Source of the DNA: Streptomyces sp. DHE7-1
Lineage (GTDB): Bacteria > Actinomycetota > Actinomycetes > Streptomycetales > Streptomycetaceae
Assembly (NCBI GenBank): GCA_016432725.1
Contig: JACJDG010000003.1
Coordinates: 1 to 64,000, forward strand
Reading direction: 5' to 3'
Length of the DNA: 64,000 nt
In this document: positions 50,072 through 59,047 of the stretch, piece after piece
How positions within the stretch are numbered: the stretch's first letter is position 1
How the letters are laid out: each line of letters begins with the position of its first letter
Position numbers and translations under genes: made by a program
The notes under the pieces: generated by a model
The model's input: only the letters and a program-made list of their open reading frames with translations
What the model was told of the DNA's origin: nothing
The model's database searches: none

Positions 50072-50583
50072 CACCCTCGCGCCACGTTCCCCCTCCCCGG
50101 ATCACCGCACGCCGGCCGTCGCGGCGTGAACCGACCGCCCGTGCAGGGGGCGTGACGCACACCGGCCGACCCGTCGCCGCCAGGCGAGCGCCGCCCCGCC
50201 ACGCCGCGGCAAGCGGGGGCCGGTACTGGCCGGGCAAGAGCGGGCCGCTGCCGCCAGGCGAGCGCGGCCCGGTGCCGCATATCGCGCGCGACGCACGGGC
50301 CGGTACCGCGGGGGGGATGCGGGCCGGTGTGCGCCGCCTGCCGCAGCGCCTGGGAGGCGCTGCTCGGGTCGGTGGTGCGGCCCGGTCGGCAGGGCGGCCC
50401 GGTCGGCGGGGGCGGGTGGTGGGGCGGCCGGCGGGGCCGGGGCCAGGTCGCCGCGCGCCGCGATCACCGGCAGTGCCCTCACGGCTGCGGCCGCGCCGAA
50501 ATCGAGCACATGCGCGCCCGCCGGGTCCGACCCCTCGGCCATGGCTCTCCGGCTAAGCTCGGCGGAATCTTCCGCGAAATCCC
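50072..50583. other. Intergenic, no supportable gene
   Basis: GC-rich stretch with CGGCAGGGCGGCCCGGTCGG-type local duplications near 50385-50410. No natural frame. Confidence 0.35.
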
Positions 50584-50948
50584 GTGTCCGCACCGCGGCT
50601 CACGGTCACCGGAAGAGCGGGGAATATCCTCCTGCCGTGCCACATCCAGCGGGTCGAAAAGGGGCCACGCCGAGAGGGGTATCAGGTGCTTGTCGTACAG
50701 GGAGCCCCACGACCGCTGTCGTGCGCAGCCATACCGGCGAGGCGGTGGTCCTGCTTTCCGGCGCCACGCTGCGGCAGATACCGGAGAAGACGTTCACCGA
50801 AATGATCAAAGCCGCTGCCGCCGTCCTCAGCGCCGCAGAACTCAAAACCGTCCACAACGCCGTTCCCAGCCTCGGCACCGGACCCCCGGATTTCCATGTC
50901 CATGTCGGCGGAAAAGAGTTGACGGTCTACCGGCTGATCGTGAACTGA
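50584..50948 (+). CDS. Small hypothetical protein (one frameshift)
   Basis: The likely product starts at GTG 50584 or later and reads CHIQRVEKGPRREGYQVLVV, then after one lost C near 50710 TTAVVRSHTGEAVVLLSGAT, LRQIPEKTFTEMIKAAAAVL, SAAELKTVHNAVPSLGTGPP and DFHVHVGGKELTVYRLIVN. Composition is natural and the C-terminus is beta-rich. It has no recognised family or operon partner. Confidence 0.45.
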
Positions 50949-51166
50949 GCCGCGCCCGCGGCCGGCGAACACCACGCATTCCCCCGTCTTTTCGCTGCGC
51001 GGCAGCCGGTCCTTCACGGCGAAGCCCGCCCCGCGGCGGCGTAAGGTTTCCCCGGGAAAGGATCTCGCGGAACGCCCGGCCCCCAAGGGGATGCCGCGAG
51101 CCGTGATGAGTTTCGCGGCGCCAGCCGGTCCTACAGTCGAACCGGTGTCACGGAGGAGGACTTTGG

Positions 51167-51729
51167 ATGCGCAGCGTGACCTATTCGATGGGCGTCTCGC
51201 TCGACGGCTACATCGTCGGACCCGACGGTGAATTCGGCTGGACGGCCCCCGACGCGGACGTCTTCCGCTTCTGGATCGAGGAGATCCGCGAGGTCGGCGT
51301 CCACCTGATGGGGCGACGCCTGTACGAGACGATGCTGTACTGGGAGAGCGCCGACCAGGACCCCACGCTCGGCGCCGCCGAACGCGAGTGGACCGCGCTG
51401 TGGAAGCCGCTTCCCAAGGTGGTGTTCTCCACCACGCTGGAGACGGTGCAGGGCCAGGCCCGCCTCGCCTCCGGCACCCTGGCGCGCGAGATCGAACGCC
51501 TGCGAGCCGAACCGGGCCAGGGCGACATCGCGATCGGCGGCGCGACCCTCGCCGCCGAAGCAGCCGCAGCCGATCTGATCGACGAATACCGGACCGTGGT
51601 CTACCCCGTACTCGTCGGCGGCGGCACCCCGTTCTTCCCCCGACACGAACGCCGGGTCAACCTCGAACTCGCCGAGACCCGCACCTTCCCTCGAACATCG
51701 TCTACCTCCGCTACCGCGTCACACGGTAG
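51167..51729 (+). CDS. Dihydrofolate reductase-family protein, second member (one frameshift)
   Basis: The ATG at 51167 follows GGAGGAC. It reads MRSVTYSMGVSLDGYIVGPD, LMGRRLYETMLYWESADQDP, PKVVFSTTLETVQGQARLAS, DIAIGGATLAAEAAAADLID and VVYPVLVGGGTPFFPRHERR. After one lost C near 51687 it ends SNIVYLRYRVTR at 51729. It is a RibD-C/DHFR-like NADPH-binding protein. It is similar in type to the product at 45249-45820 but not closely related. The stop is followed by hexamer repeats. Confidence 0.8.
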
Positions 51730-51769
51730 GACCAGGCCCGCGACCAGCACGGCACCCCCGTAGCCGCAG

Positions 51770-51901
51770 CCGCAGCCGTGACCCCGTGGCCGTGGCCGTG
51801 GCCGTGGCACGACGACGCCACCGGGCCACGACCACCGGGCCGCGGCCACGGGGGCACAGCCACAGCCACAGCCACAGCCACAGCCACAGCCACAGCCACA
51901 G
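51770..51901. repeat. Hexamer arrays: GGCCGT then CACAGC
   Basis: GCAGCC and GGCCGT hexamers cover about 51765-51808; CACAGC (ACAGCC) is repeated about eight times at 51854-51901. Not seen to encode a real protein. Confidence 0.85.
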
Positions 51902-52054
51902 GAAGTCTCTCCGACTCCCCAGACACCGTTGCCTTCGGTGCTGGGCCCGGCGCGCGGGGCCTCTGCGGGTGGGCGGCGCCATCCACCGAGGGGCCTCCCG
52001 GCGGGCGGTGGGGCAGGCGGTCGCAGGACGCCGGCCCCAGGCACGACAAGCACG

Positions 52055-52137
52055 TCAAGTACGACGAGGTACGACGAGGTACGACGAGTACGACGAGTAC
52101 GACGAGTACGACGAGTGCGACGAGTACGTCGAGTGCA
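52055..52137. repeat. Array of TACGACGAG-type units
   Basis: Nine- and ten-base units (GTACGACGAG, TACGACGAG) are repeated about nine times just before the VOC gene stop. Confidence 0.85.
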
Positions 52138-52191
52138 GGCAGCCATCGAGGGCCGCACCCGGTACCGGGGTGCGGCCCTCGGCGTCCGTGC

Positions 52192-52581
52192 TTAGGCGGG
52201 CCAGCCGCCGTAGGGCACGGTGATGAGTTCCATGGCGTGGCCGGCCGGGTCCATGAAGTAGACGCCGCGGCCGCCGTCGTTGTGGTTGACCGTGCCGGGC
52301 TGCTGCCGGCGCGGATCGGCGTAGTGCTCGATGCCGCGCTGGGTGATCTGTGCGTATGCCGCGTCGAACTCCTCTTCGGAGATCAGGAACGCGTAGTGCT
52401 GGGGAGTGATCTTGTCGGCGGGGATCGTGGCGAAGTCCAGCGTGACGCCGTTGCTCAGACCGACCGCGATGAACGGGCCCCACTCGGCGGTGATCTCCAG
52501 GCCCAGCAGGCCGGCGAGGAACTCTGCCGACTCCCGGTTGTCCCGGGCGTGGACGATCGTGTGGTTCAACTGCACTGTCAA
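52192..52581 (-). CDS. VOC-family protein
   Basis: A TTG at 52581 follows GGAGGC; a GTG at 52575 is also possible. The product of about 129 residues reads VQLNHTIVHARDNRESAEFL, AGLLGLEITAEWGPFIAVGL, SNGVTLDFATIPADKITPQH and GGRGVYFMDPAGHAMELITV. The His and the final Glu of the VOC metal site (LNHT, AMELIT) are present, as in glyoxalase-like and ring-cleavage-like enzymes. The substrate is unknown. Confidence 0.75.
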   Translation of the reverse strand: MTVQLNHTIVHARDNRESAEFLAGLLGLEITAEWGPFIAVGLSNGVTLDFATIPADKITPQHYAFLISEEEFDAAYAQITQRGIEHYADPRRQQPGTVNHNDGGRGVYFMDPAGHAMELITVPYGGWPA

Positions 52582-52951
52582 GGAATGCCTCCGAGGGCAT
52601 CTCCTGACACCTCCATGCCTCACCCAGCCGGTGACCGGCACGCGATGTCACCGCAGATGCTAGTCGCTGCTGCCCTCCGAGGTGAGCCGGTGGCCGACGA
52701 GAGCCGCGCCCGTACCGGCGCAGGCGGCAAAGGGTTCGGCCCTTGTGTGCGTAGCGGTGATGCAGGCTCCGGCAGCCGGCCAGGCCCCGTGGATCCGCTC
52801 CGGCTATTTCGTCGTGGCCGGCTTCTTCACCCGAGTGCAGGGCCGTGACGGCAGCGGCCGGGCCGCGGAACTCACGATCCGCAGCGCAGCCCCAGCACAC
52901 TGTGCTCCACCGCACCCGCGGGAAGATCACTCCTTCCCGAAGCCCTGGCGG
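52582..52951. other. Intergenic, no supportable gene
   Basis: About 370 bases with no natural frame and no notable repeat. Confidence 0.35.
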
Positions 52952-53356
52952 TCAACTCGACCAGACCGGCCCGGAGTTCCACGGCCCGCTCCCCAGGACG
53001 ACCGCACTGGTGATCAGCTCCAAAATCAGACAGTCGTACGCGTCACCCATGTTCCGGTAGCGCTGGGCGTCGCCCTCGACCACGGCGGAGGCGATCCTCC
53101 TGCCGGGGCCGGCCGCGCGGGTGAAGGACACCTCGTAGACGCCGTGACCGGTCCAACTCCGGTGCATGAACAGGACATCGCCCTCGACGAAGACGTTCCA
53201 CTTCTCATCCATACTCCCGGCGCGAGCGCCGTGCCGGATCCGATCCCACTCCTCCTCCGTCCAGACCCGGTCCGGTACCTGGGACACCGGCCGGGGCACG
53301 CCGATCGGGTGCAGGCGCCGGAACGACTCTCGACTGAGCGGGACATCGGCCATCAT
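52952..53356 (-). CDS. Small hypothetical protein
   Basis: The frame is intact for about 134 residues from ATG 53356 or 53353. It reads MADVPLSRESFRRLHPIGVP, RVWTEEEWDRIRHGARAGSM, DEKWNVFVEGDVLFMHRSWT and GHGVYEVSFTRAAGPGRRIA, ending LGSGPWNSGPVWSS. The EKWxxxxEGDxLxxHRSWTG phrase is distinctive and resembles Streptomyces proteins of unknown function. It appears soluble and beta-rich. Confidence 0.6.
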   Translation of the reverse strand: MMADVPLSRESFRRLHPIGVPRPVSQVPDRVWTEEEWDRIRHGARAGSMDEKWNVFVEGDVLFMHRSWTGHGVYEVSFTRAAGPGRRIASAVVEGDAQRYRNMGDAYDCLILELITSAVVLGSGPWNSGPVWSS

Positions 53357-53589
53357 GACGCGATCCCAGGGAAGCACCACTCCCCACGACAGCCGAATTA
53401 CCTCCCCGGCCCCCGACTCCGGCGCAGGGCCGCCCACCCCGACCGGGCCGCGCCTGCCAGATGACGGGACGCAGCAGCCGTGCGGGGGCGCCGGCCGCAC
53501 TCCCCGGCGCCGCAACGGCCCCGGCTCCCGCACCCCGGCCGGCGCGCCCGACAGGCGAACCGCCCGCCCGCCCGCTCGCCCGCCACCGC

Positions 53590-53752
53590 CGGTCCGCCGG
53601 TCCGCCGCACTGCCGGTCCGCCTGCCCGAGCCCGCTTGCCGGTCTACCGGACTGCCGGTCCGCCTGCCCGTGCCCGCCTGCCGGTCTGCCGGTCTGCCCG
53701 CCTGCCGGTCTGCCGGTCTGCCGGTCTGCCGGTCTGCCGGCCACGGTGCCGT
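53590..53752. repeat. Array of 8-bp GCCGGTCT / GCCGGTCC units
   Basis: More than fifteen copies, with GCCCGCCT breaks, lie upstream of peptide gene 2. The array starts in the stretch after the small hypothetical gene and is not considered coding. Confidence 0.85.
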
Positions 53753-53902
53753 GCAGGCACGGCCGGATCCGATGAGGACGCGGGCACGGACAGCCCAGCC
53801 GGTCCCGCTGACGCCGGACGGAAGAACAGCCGTGCGACTTTGAACGAATGTCGCATTTGGATTGTTTGCGCTTTTCCTTCTGCTTCGGTTACTGTCCAGG
53901 CC

Positions 53903-53923
53903 CTCCGAACGAATTGTTCGGAG
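53903..53923. promoter_or_regulatory. 9-3-9 inverted repeat upstream of peptide gene 2
   Basis: CTCCGAACG, AAT, TGTTCGGAG. Relative to the copy at 40893 both arms changed GG/CC to GA/TC at matching positions. Shared flanks begin with TTTGAACG and TTACTGTCCA-like text. It is 288 bases before the peptide start. Confidence 0.65.
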
Positions 53924-54210
53924 ACTTCGGACGGTTGGGCGGCTTCTCCCCCGATTCCGCCACGCCCCGACCCGAGCAGCCGGGTTTCCGCATGACCCGG
54001 CAGCGACAGGCCAGGCACTTCGCGCCGTCCGTCGAACCTCCCGGCGCGGGCCGTGCGGACGGCCTGCTGCTCGCTCACTGTCAGCCGGAACGCGCCGGCA
54101 GGTTCGAAAAAGGCGAGGACCGAAGACGCGGCCCGACACCACGCCGGGCCACGCCGCACCGGACATCGCTTTGTTCACAGACCACTTGAAGGATGAAAGG
54201 ACTCCTTTTC

Positions 54211-54423
54211 ATGAACATGGACCAGCTCGAGACCGAGACCGCGGAACTGCTGCCGGGACGTGAGGCGCTCGGCAAGTTCTCGTTCAACTTCGCCAAGATG
54301 ACCACCGTCACCAAGAAGGTGGCCCACGTGGACGCGCACAACGAGTCGGCCGCGCTGAACCAGTGCTCGCCCTACGCGGTCGCCCAGTCCGAGGCCGCCC
54401 AGAGCATCAGCGTGCAGCAGTAA
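54211..54423 (+). CDS. 70-residue peptide, copy 2 (RiPP-precursor-like)
   Basis: The ATG at 54211 follows AAAGGA. It reads MNMDQLETETAELLPGREAL, GKFSFNFAKMTTVTKKVAHV, DAHNESAALNQCSPYAVAQS, EAAQSISVQQ. Of 70 residues 56 match copy 1; most changes are conservative, but Cys 52 replaces Tyr 52. The identical ETAELLPGREALGKFSF block could be a leader recognised by the PqqD-like domain of the protease encoded 500 bases downstream. There is no export signal. Precursor status is an inference from size, duplication and neighbour. Confidence 0.7.
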   Translation: MNMDQLETETAELLPGREALGKFSFNFAKMTTVTKKVAHVDAHNESAALNQCSPYAVAQSEAAQSISVQQ

Positions 54424-54930
54424 CACCGCAAAGCCGGGCAGGGCCGGGTCGGTGGACGGACCCGGCCCACCCGGCACCCCGGGCCCCCACCCGGCCCCGC
54501 GGCGACGAGAACGCCACCGGGTCGGCCCGACCGCCGCTGACGAGCGTTCAGGCCGACGAGGCCGGGCAGCGCGGCACCACCCCGCGCAACTCCCGCGCCC
54601 CGGCCGGTGCACCACGCAACGTCACGGCCGACGAGACATCAACCCATATCGACGCCACAGCAGTTGGCACCGGAGTGCCGCGCAGGCGCACCGCCGCAAC
54701 CGGCCTTCAACGCTCGGCCCCGCCGCACCGGAACCGCTCCCCCGGCACCGCATCGCACCGCAGCCCACCCCCGCCACGCGCCCGCCCGCCGCCCGGTGAC
54801 CGCGCCCGTGCGGGCGTCGCCCTCGCGGGCAGCCGGGCAGCCGCCCGGGACGCGGCGAACGCTCCCACGGACCCGCGCCGCAACACCCACGCCCATGAGC
54901 CGAACCGTCAACCGCGCCCAGGAGAAGCCC

Positions 54931-56920
54931 ATGCCGGCGTCCGACGACCACGCCAGCCGCACCACCCTGCAGGCCCACCCCCCTCACCACGGACACCTCC
55001 CCGGGCAGGCAGCCGGCCCCCACCCGCCCCACGGCCACACACCCGACACCCCCGCGCCCGGCGAACCCGCACACCCATCACACCCGGCGCACCCGGCGCA
55101 CCCGGCGCACCCGGCGACCGCGCACGCCCCCGGAACCTGGGGCGGCACGCCGGTACCGCAGCCGAGCCCGGACCTGCAGACCCTCGGCGAGTACAAGGGA
55201 TCAGGCTTCACCGACCGCCGGTACATCGTCCGCCGCGGCGACGGACAGATGATCCAGCTCTCCCGCCTGCTCTACCTCGTCGTCGCCAGCATCGACGGCA
55301 TCCGCGACGCCGAGGCCATCTCCCACCGCGTCAGCGGCCGCTACGGCGCCGAAGTCACCACCGACAACATCCTCCACCTCGTCGAGCACAAACTCACCCC
55401 GCTCGGCATCACCCTGCCCCCGGCGGACACCCCGACCAGGCCGCGGCCCCCCGCTCCGACCTGCTGCTCGCCCTGCGCGGCCACAGAACGATCTTCCACG
55501 AGAGACACGTGGCCCGCATCGCCGCCGCCCTCGCCTGGCTGCACCGGCCCACCATCGTGGCCCTCACCCTGGCCGGCGCCGTCGTCATGGACGTCTGGCT
55601 CTTCGCCGTCCACGGCGCCATGACCGCCGTCCTGCAAGTCCTCGAGCAGCCCCTGTGGATGCTCATCATCTTCCTGCTGACCGTCGCCTCCCTCCTCTTC
55701 CACGAATTCGGACACGCATCCGCCTGCCGCTACAGCGGAGCCGTCCCAGGAAAAATCGGCTGCGGCATCTTCCTGATCTGGCCCTCCATGTACACCGACG
55801 TCACCGACGTCTACCGCATCGGCAAAGCCGGCCGCCTGCGCACCGGACTGGGCGGCGTCTACTTCAACGTCCTGTTCATGCTGGCCCTCACCACCGCCTA
55901 CCTCATCACCGGCCAGCCCTTCCTCCTCGCCGCCGTCTACCTCGCCCACTTCGAAGTCCTCGAACAACTCATGCCCGCCGTCCGCCTCGACGGCTACTAC
56001 ATCCTCGGCGACCTCGCCGGCGTCCCCGACCTCTACGGCAAGATCAAACCCATCCTGCAAAACCTGCTCCCCGGCACCCGCCACCACACCGCCAAAGCCC
56101 AGGTCAGCGACCTCAAACGCTCCGCACGGACCATCGTCACCGTATGGGTCCTCACCATGGTCCCCCTCCTCATCGCCGAAGCCGCCTACGCCCTGTGGAA
56201 CCTCCCCCGCCTCCTCACCACCGCCACCCGCGCCCTCCACGACCAAACCCTCGGCACCATCACCGCCTTCACCCACGGACACCCCGCCGCCGGACTCGTC
56301 GGCACCCTCGGCACCCTCATGCTCCTGTGCCCCCTCGCCGGAGGCACCTACCTCACCACCCGCATCACCACCCGCCTCTGGCGCGCCACCACCCGAGCAA
56401 CCCACGGCAAACCCCTGCTCCGCCTCGCCCTCGCCGCCACCACCACCGCCACCTGCGCCGTCCTCGCCACCGCCTGGACCCAAGGCCTCACCCCCAAACC
56501 CCTCCCCAAGCAGCCCCCGCCACCCCGCCCTCCAACCCCGCACACCCACCCCCACCCCCCACCCAGCCCCACACAACCAGCCACCACCGGCCCGGCCACC
56601 ACCCCCTCCCCCACCACCCCGCCCGGCCACAGCCCCTCCGCACAACTCCCACACCCGACCGAGGACGTTCAGCACACCCCCACAGCCACACCCACCACCA
56701 CACCCCAGCAAGCAAAGCCCCCGGCACCCGCGCACCCGGCCCCGCAACCTCACCCGGCGCCACCCCCACCCGCCCCGGCCCAGCCCATCCCCCACCCGCA
56801 CCCCTACCCAAACCCCCTCCCAGACCTCCCAACCCTCACAACCCCCCTCCGCCTCACCCTCACCCACAGCGACCACACCGTCGAACCCCAGCCAGTCCTG
56901 ACGCCACATCACCCACCCCT
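54931..56920 (+). CDS. PqqD-like domain fused to M50 membrane metalloprotease (frameshift)
   Basis: The ATG at 54931 follows AGGAG. After a Pro/His-rich head (with HPAHPAHPA repeats) a PqqD/RRE-like domain reads GSGFTDRRYIVRRGDGQMIQ, LSRLLYLVVASIDGIRDAEA and VTTDNILHLVEHKLTPLGI. One lost C near 55437 is needed. The M50 part has several helices, the zinc motif LLFHEFGHASACRYSG (about residue 257) and the third ligand in AVRLDGYYILGDLAG. A long Pro/Thr/His-rich tail follows; its true stop is uncertain because no stop occurs in the main frame before the next gene. PqqD-type domains bind peptide leaders and M50 proteases cut within membranes, so maturation of the 70-residue peptides is the likely job. 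Confidence 0.7.
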
Positions 56921-56934
56921 CCCAGGAGAAGACC

Positions 56935-57620
56935 ATGCACCACCGCAAACCCCGCACCCCGAAAAACACCACCACCGCCGTCCGCCTCGGCGCCGTCGTC
57001 ACCGCCGGCCTCGCCCTCACCACCGCCACCACCACAGCACGCGCCACACCCCACCCCACCCGCACCCTCCCCACGCCGCCATCGCCGTCGACACCGCCTA
57101 CAGCCACGCCGACAGAACCCACACCAACCAGACCGACCAATCCTTCACCATCCACGAATACGGCCCCACCATCGCCGTCACCGCCAACAACCGCGCCACC
57201 GCCATCTCCGCCGGCTGCACACCGAACAACCCCTGCCGCTCCATCGCCCTCTCCTACCAAATCGTCACCACAGCCGGCCGCAACGCACGCCTCATCAACG
57301 CCACCAACATCAGCAGATCCCTAAACGAACACTGCCCCACCTGCCAAACCCTCTCCGCCGCCTACCAATTCATCATCGCCACACCCCGCCAATTCCACCT
57401 GAGCCCCACGCACGCAACGAACTCAACAACATCAACCGCAAGATCAACACCCTCCAAACATCCCACCTACCCATCAACCAAATCACCCACCAAGCCGACG
57501 AACTCGCCCACCAAATCAAAACCATCCTCGACCACGAAACAACACACACCCCCACACCACCACCAACGACCCCCAAACCAACTTCACCCCACCGTCACCC
57601 TCCACCGCACCATCCACTAA
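56935..57620 (+). CDS. Secreted protein with Cys pairs, partner of the M50 protease (frameshifts)
   Basis: The ATG at 56935 follows CAGGAGAAG. It starts MHHRKPRTPKNTTTAVRLGA with signal helix VVTAGLALTTATTTARA. After a break near 57080 the mature part reads AIAVDTAYSHADRTHTNQTD, QSFTIHEYGPTIAVTANNRA, TAISAGCTPNNPCRSIALSY, QIVTTAGRNARLINATNISR and LNEHCPTCQTLSAAYQF; after another near 57405 it has a helical stretch with NELNNINRKINTLQTSH. Four Cys in CxxxxPC and CPTC arrangements are seen. The end is uncertain (57620 or 57655). The family is not recognised; the position after the protease suggests an extracellular partner or target. Confidence 0.5.
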
Positions 57621-57922
57621 CCCCACCCACCCCACTCGTCCGGACCCGCGCATAAGGCCGCCACATACCGGCCCAGCCGGTAGGTGGCCGGCAGCGCCAA
57701 ACGACCGCACAAGGCATCGATCCCGATCATCGACCCGCCAACTCGCGCCTCCCGAAGACACCACAACCGCCCACGCAACTCCGCCTCATCCCACGTCCCG
57801 AAAACCACCTCCCACCGACCCACATCCGACGCAGCGACAGCAGCGAGCCACTGCCTCTCGGCCTCAACTCGCCGCCTTCGCTGTTCCGTGTACTGATGCC
57901 CCGGCCGCGCCCGGCGGTTCAA
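57617..57922 (-). CDS. Small hypothetical protein
   Basis: A TTG at 57922 overlaps the stop of the alpha/beta hydrolase (TTGA). The 101-residue product reads MNRRARPGHQYTEQRRRRVE, AERQWLAAVAASDVGRWEVV, FGTWDEAELRGRLWCLREAR, VGGSMIGIDALCGRLALPAT and YRLGRYVAALCAGPDEWGG. The natural residue mix supports a real soluble protein. It is coupled to the hydrolase and convergent with the peptide-protease operon. Confidence 0.5.
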   Translation of the reverse strand: MNRRARPGHQYTEQRRRRVEAERQWLAAVAASDVGRWEVVFGTWDEAELRGRLWCLREARVGGSMIGIDALCGRLALPATYRLGRYVAALCAGPDEWGGWG

Positions 57923-58905
57923 CCCGTGAGGGTGTTGAGCCAGCCGGTCAGCAGACGGTTGATCTCCTCGGGGCGTTCCTGCTGGATCCAGTGGCCACAG
58001 CCCTCTACGAGGTGGCAGGCGGTCAGGCCGGGGAGAGTGGTGGGGAAGGCGTCGATAGCGTCGGACATCCAGGTGGTGGAGGCGTCCAGGGCGCCGCCGA
58101 TGAACAGGGACGGTTGCATGATCGGGGCTCCGCGGCGGGGGGCGAGGTCCTCCCAGTCGCGGTCCACGTTGCGGTAGCGGTTGAGGGCGCCCGTCAGACC
58201 CGTGCGCTCGAACTCTCCGGCGTAGACGTCGAGGTCGTCCTCGGTCAGCCAGGCCGGGAGGATGCCGGCGGGAAAACGGTCACACAGCTGGCCACCGTGG
58301 GCGACGAAGTGCGGGTCGGGGTCGCCCTGGGCGGGCATGGTGTCGGCGGACAGGGCGGCGTAGAAGCCCGCGAGCCAGCCCCGCACGTCAGGCTCGATCT
58401 CCGTCTCGGCGCGGCCGGGCTCCTGGAAGTAAGAGACGTAGAACTCCTGCTCGGGGCCGCCGATCTGGCCGAAGATGTCGGTGGGGCGGGGGCCGCCGGG
58501 TGGCGCGTACGGGACGCTCAGCAGGGCGACGGCCCGGAAGACCCCGGGATGGAGCAGGGCGGAGGTGGCGGCGATGTTGGAGCCCCAGTCGTGTCCCACG
58601 ACCACCGCGTTCTCCTCGCCGAGGGCGTGCACGAGGGCGACGTTGTCCTCCACCAGGTCCAGCATCCGGTAGGCATCGGTCTCCGCAGGCTTGGAGGAGC
58701 GGCCGTAGCCGCGCACGTCGAGCGCCGCCGCCCGGTAGCCGGCCGCGGCGAGGGCCGGGAGCTGGCGGCGCCAGGAGTACCAGGACTCAGGGAAGCCGTG
58801 CACGAGCAGGACCAGCGGGCCGGTGCCCTGCTCGACCAGGTGCAGGCGCCCGGCAGGGGCCTCGACGGTGCGGTGACGGAGTGCGGCGGACGGCTCGGGC
58901 TGCAT
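57919..58905 (-). CDS. Alpha/beta hydrolase, epoxide hydrolase-like
   Basis: The 328-residue frame is intact from ATG 58905. The oxyanion motif HGFPESWYSWRRQL, the nucleophile elbow VVGHDWGSNIAAT (Asp nucleophile) and the catalytic His in VEGCGHWIQQERPEEINRLL are all present, as is a cap-domain region with EFYVSYFQEPGRAE. The nucleophile Asp and YVSYFQEPG segment fit soluble epoxide hydrolases better than esterases. It is divergent from the XRE-cupin regulator at 59048. Confidence 0.8.
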   Translation of the reverse strand: MQPEPSAALRHRTVEAPAGRLHLVEQGTGPLVLLVHGFPESWYSWRRQLPALAAAGYRAAALDVRGYGRSSKPAETDAYRMLDLVEDNVALVHALGEENAVVVGHDWGSNIAATSALLHPGVFRAVALLSVPYAPPGGPRPTDIFGQIGGPEQEFYVSYFQEPGRAETEIEPDVRGWLAGFYAALSADTMPAQGDPDPHFVAHGGQLCDRFPAGILPAWLTEDDLDVYAGEFERTGLTGALNRYRNVDRDWEDLAPRRGAPIMQPSLFIGGALDASTTWMSDAIDAFPTTLPGLTACHLVEGCGHWIQQERPEEINRLLTGWLNTLTG

Positions 58906-59047
58906 GGGTTCTTCTCTCGGTTCGCGGGTGGGCGCAGATACGCATCGATCATGCGGCGCAGCGACCGTCCACCGCGATTACCCTTGCCACCCTGGCAAAC
59001 TCGCAGGACAGGTTGTTGGAGCGGCACGTCCGAAGGGGGCAGAGCGG

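Noticed and set aside
51770-52137. CRISPR-like look of the repeat arrays
   Set aside because: Units are 6-10 bases without unique spacers and there are no cas genes.
55341-57260. Long minus-strand frame rich in Gly and Val
   Set aside because: It mirrors the C-rich M50 protease gene and has a monotonous composition with no motif.
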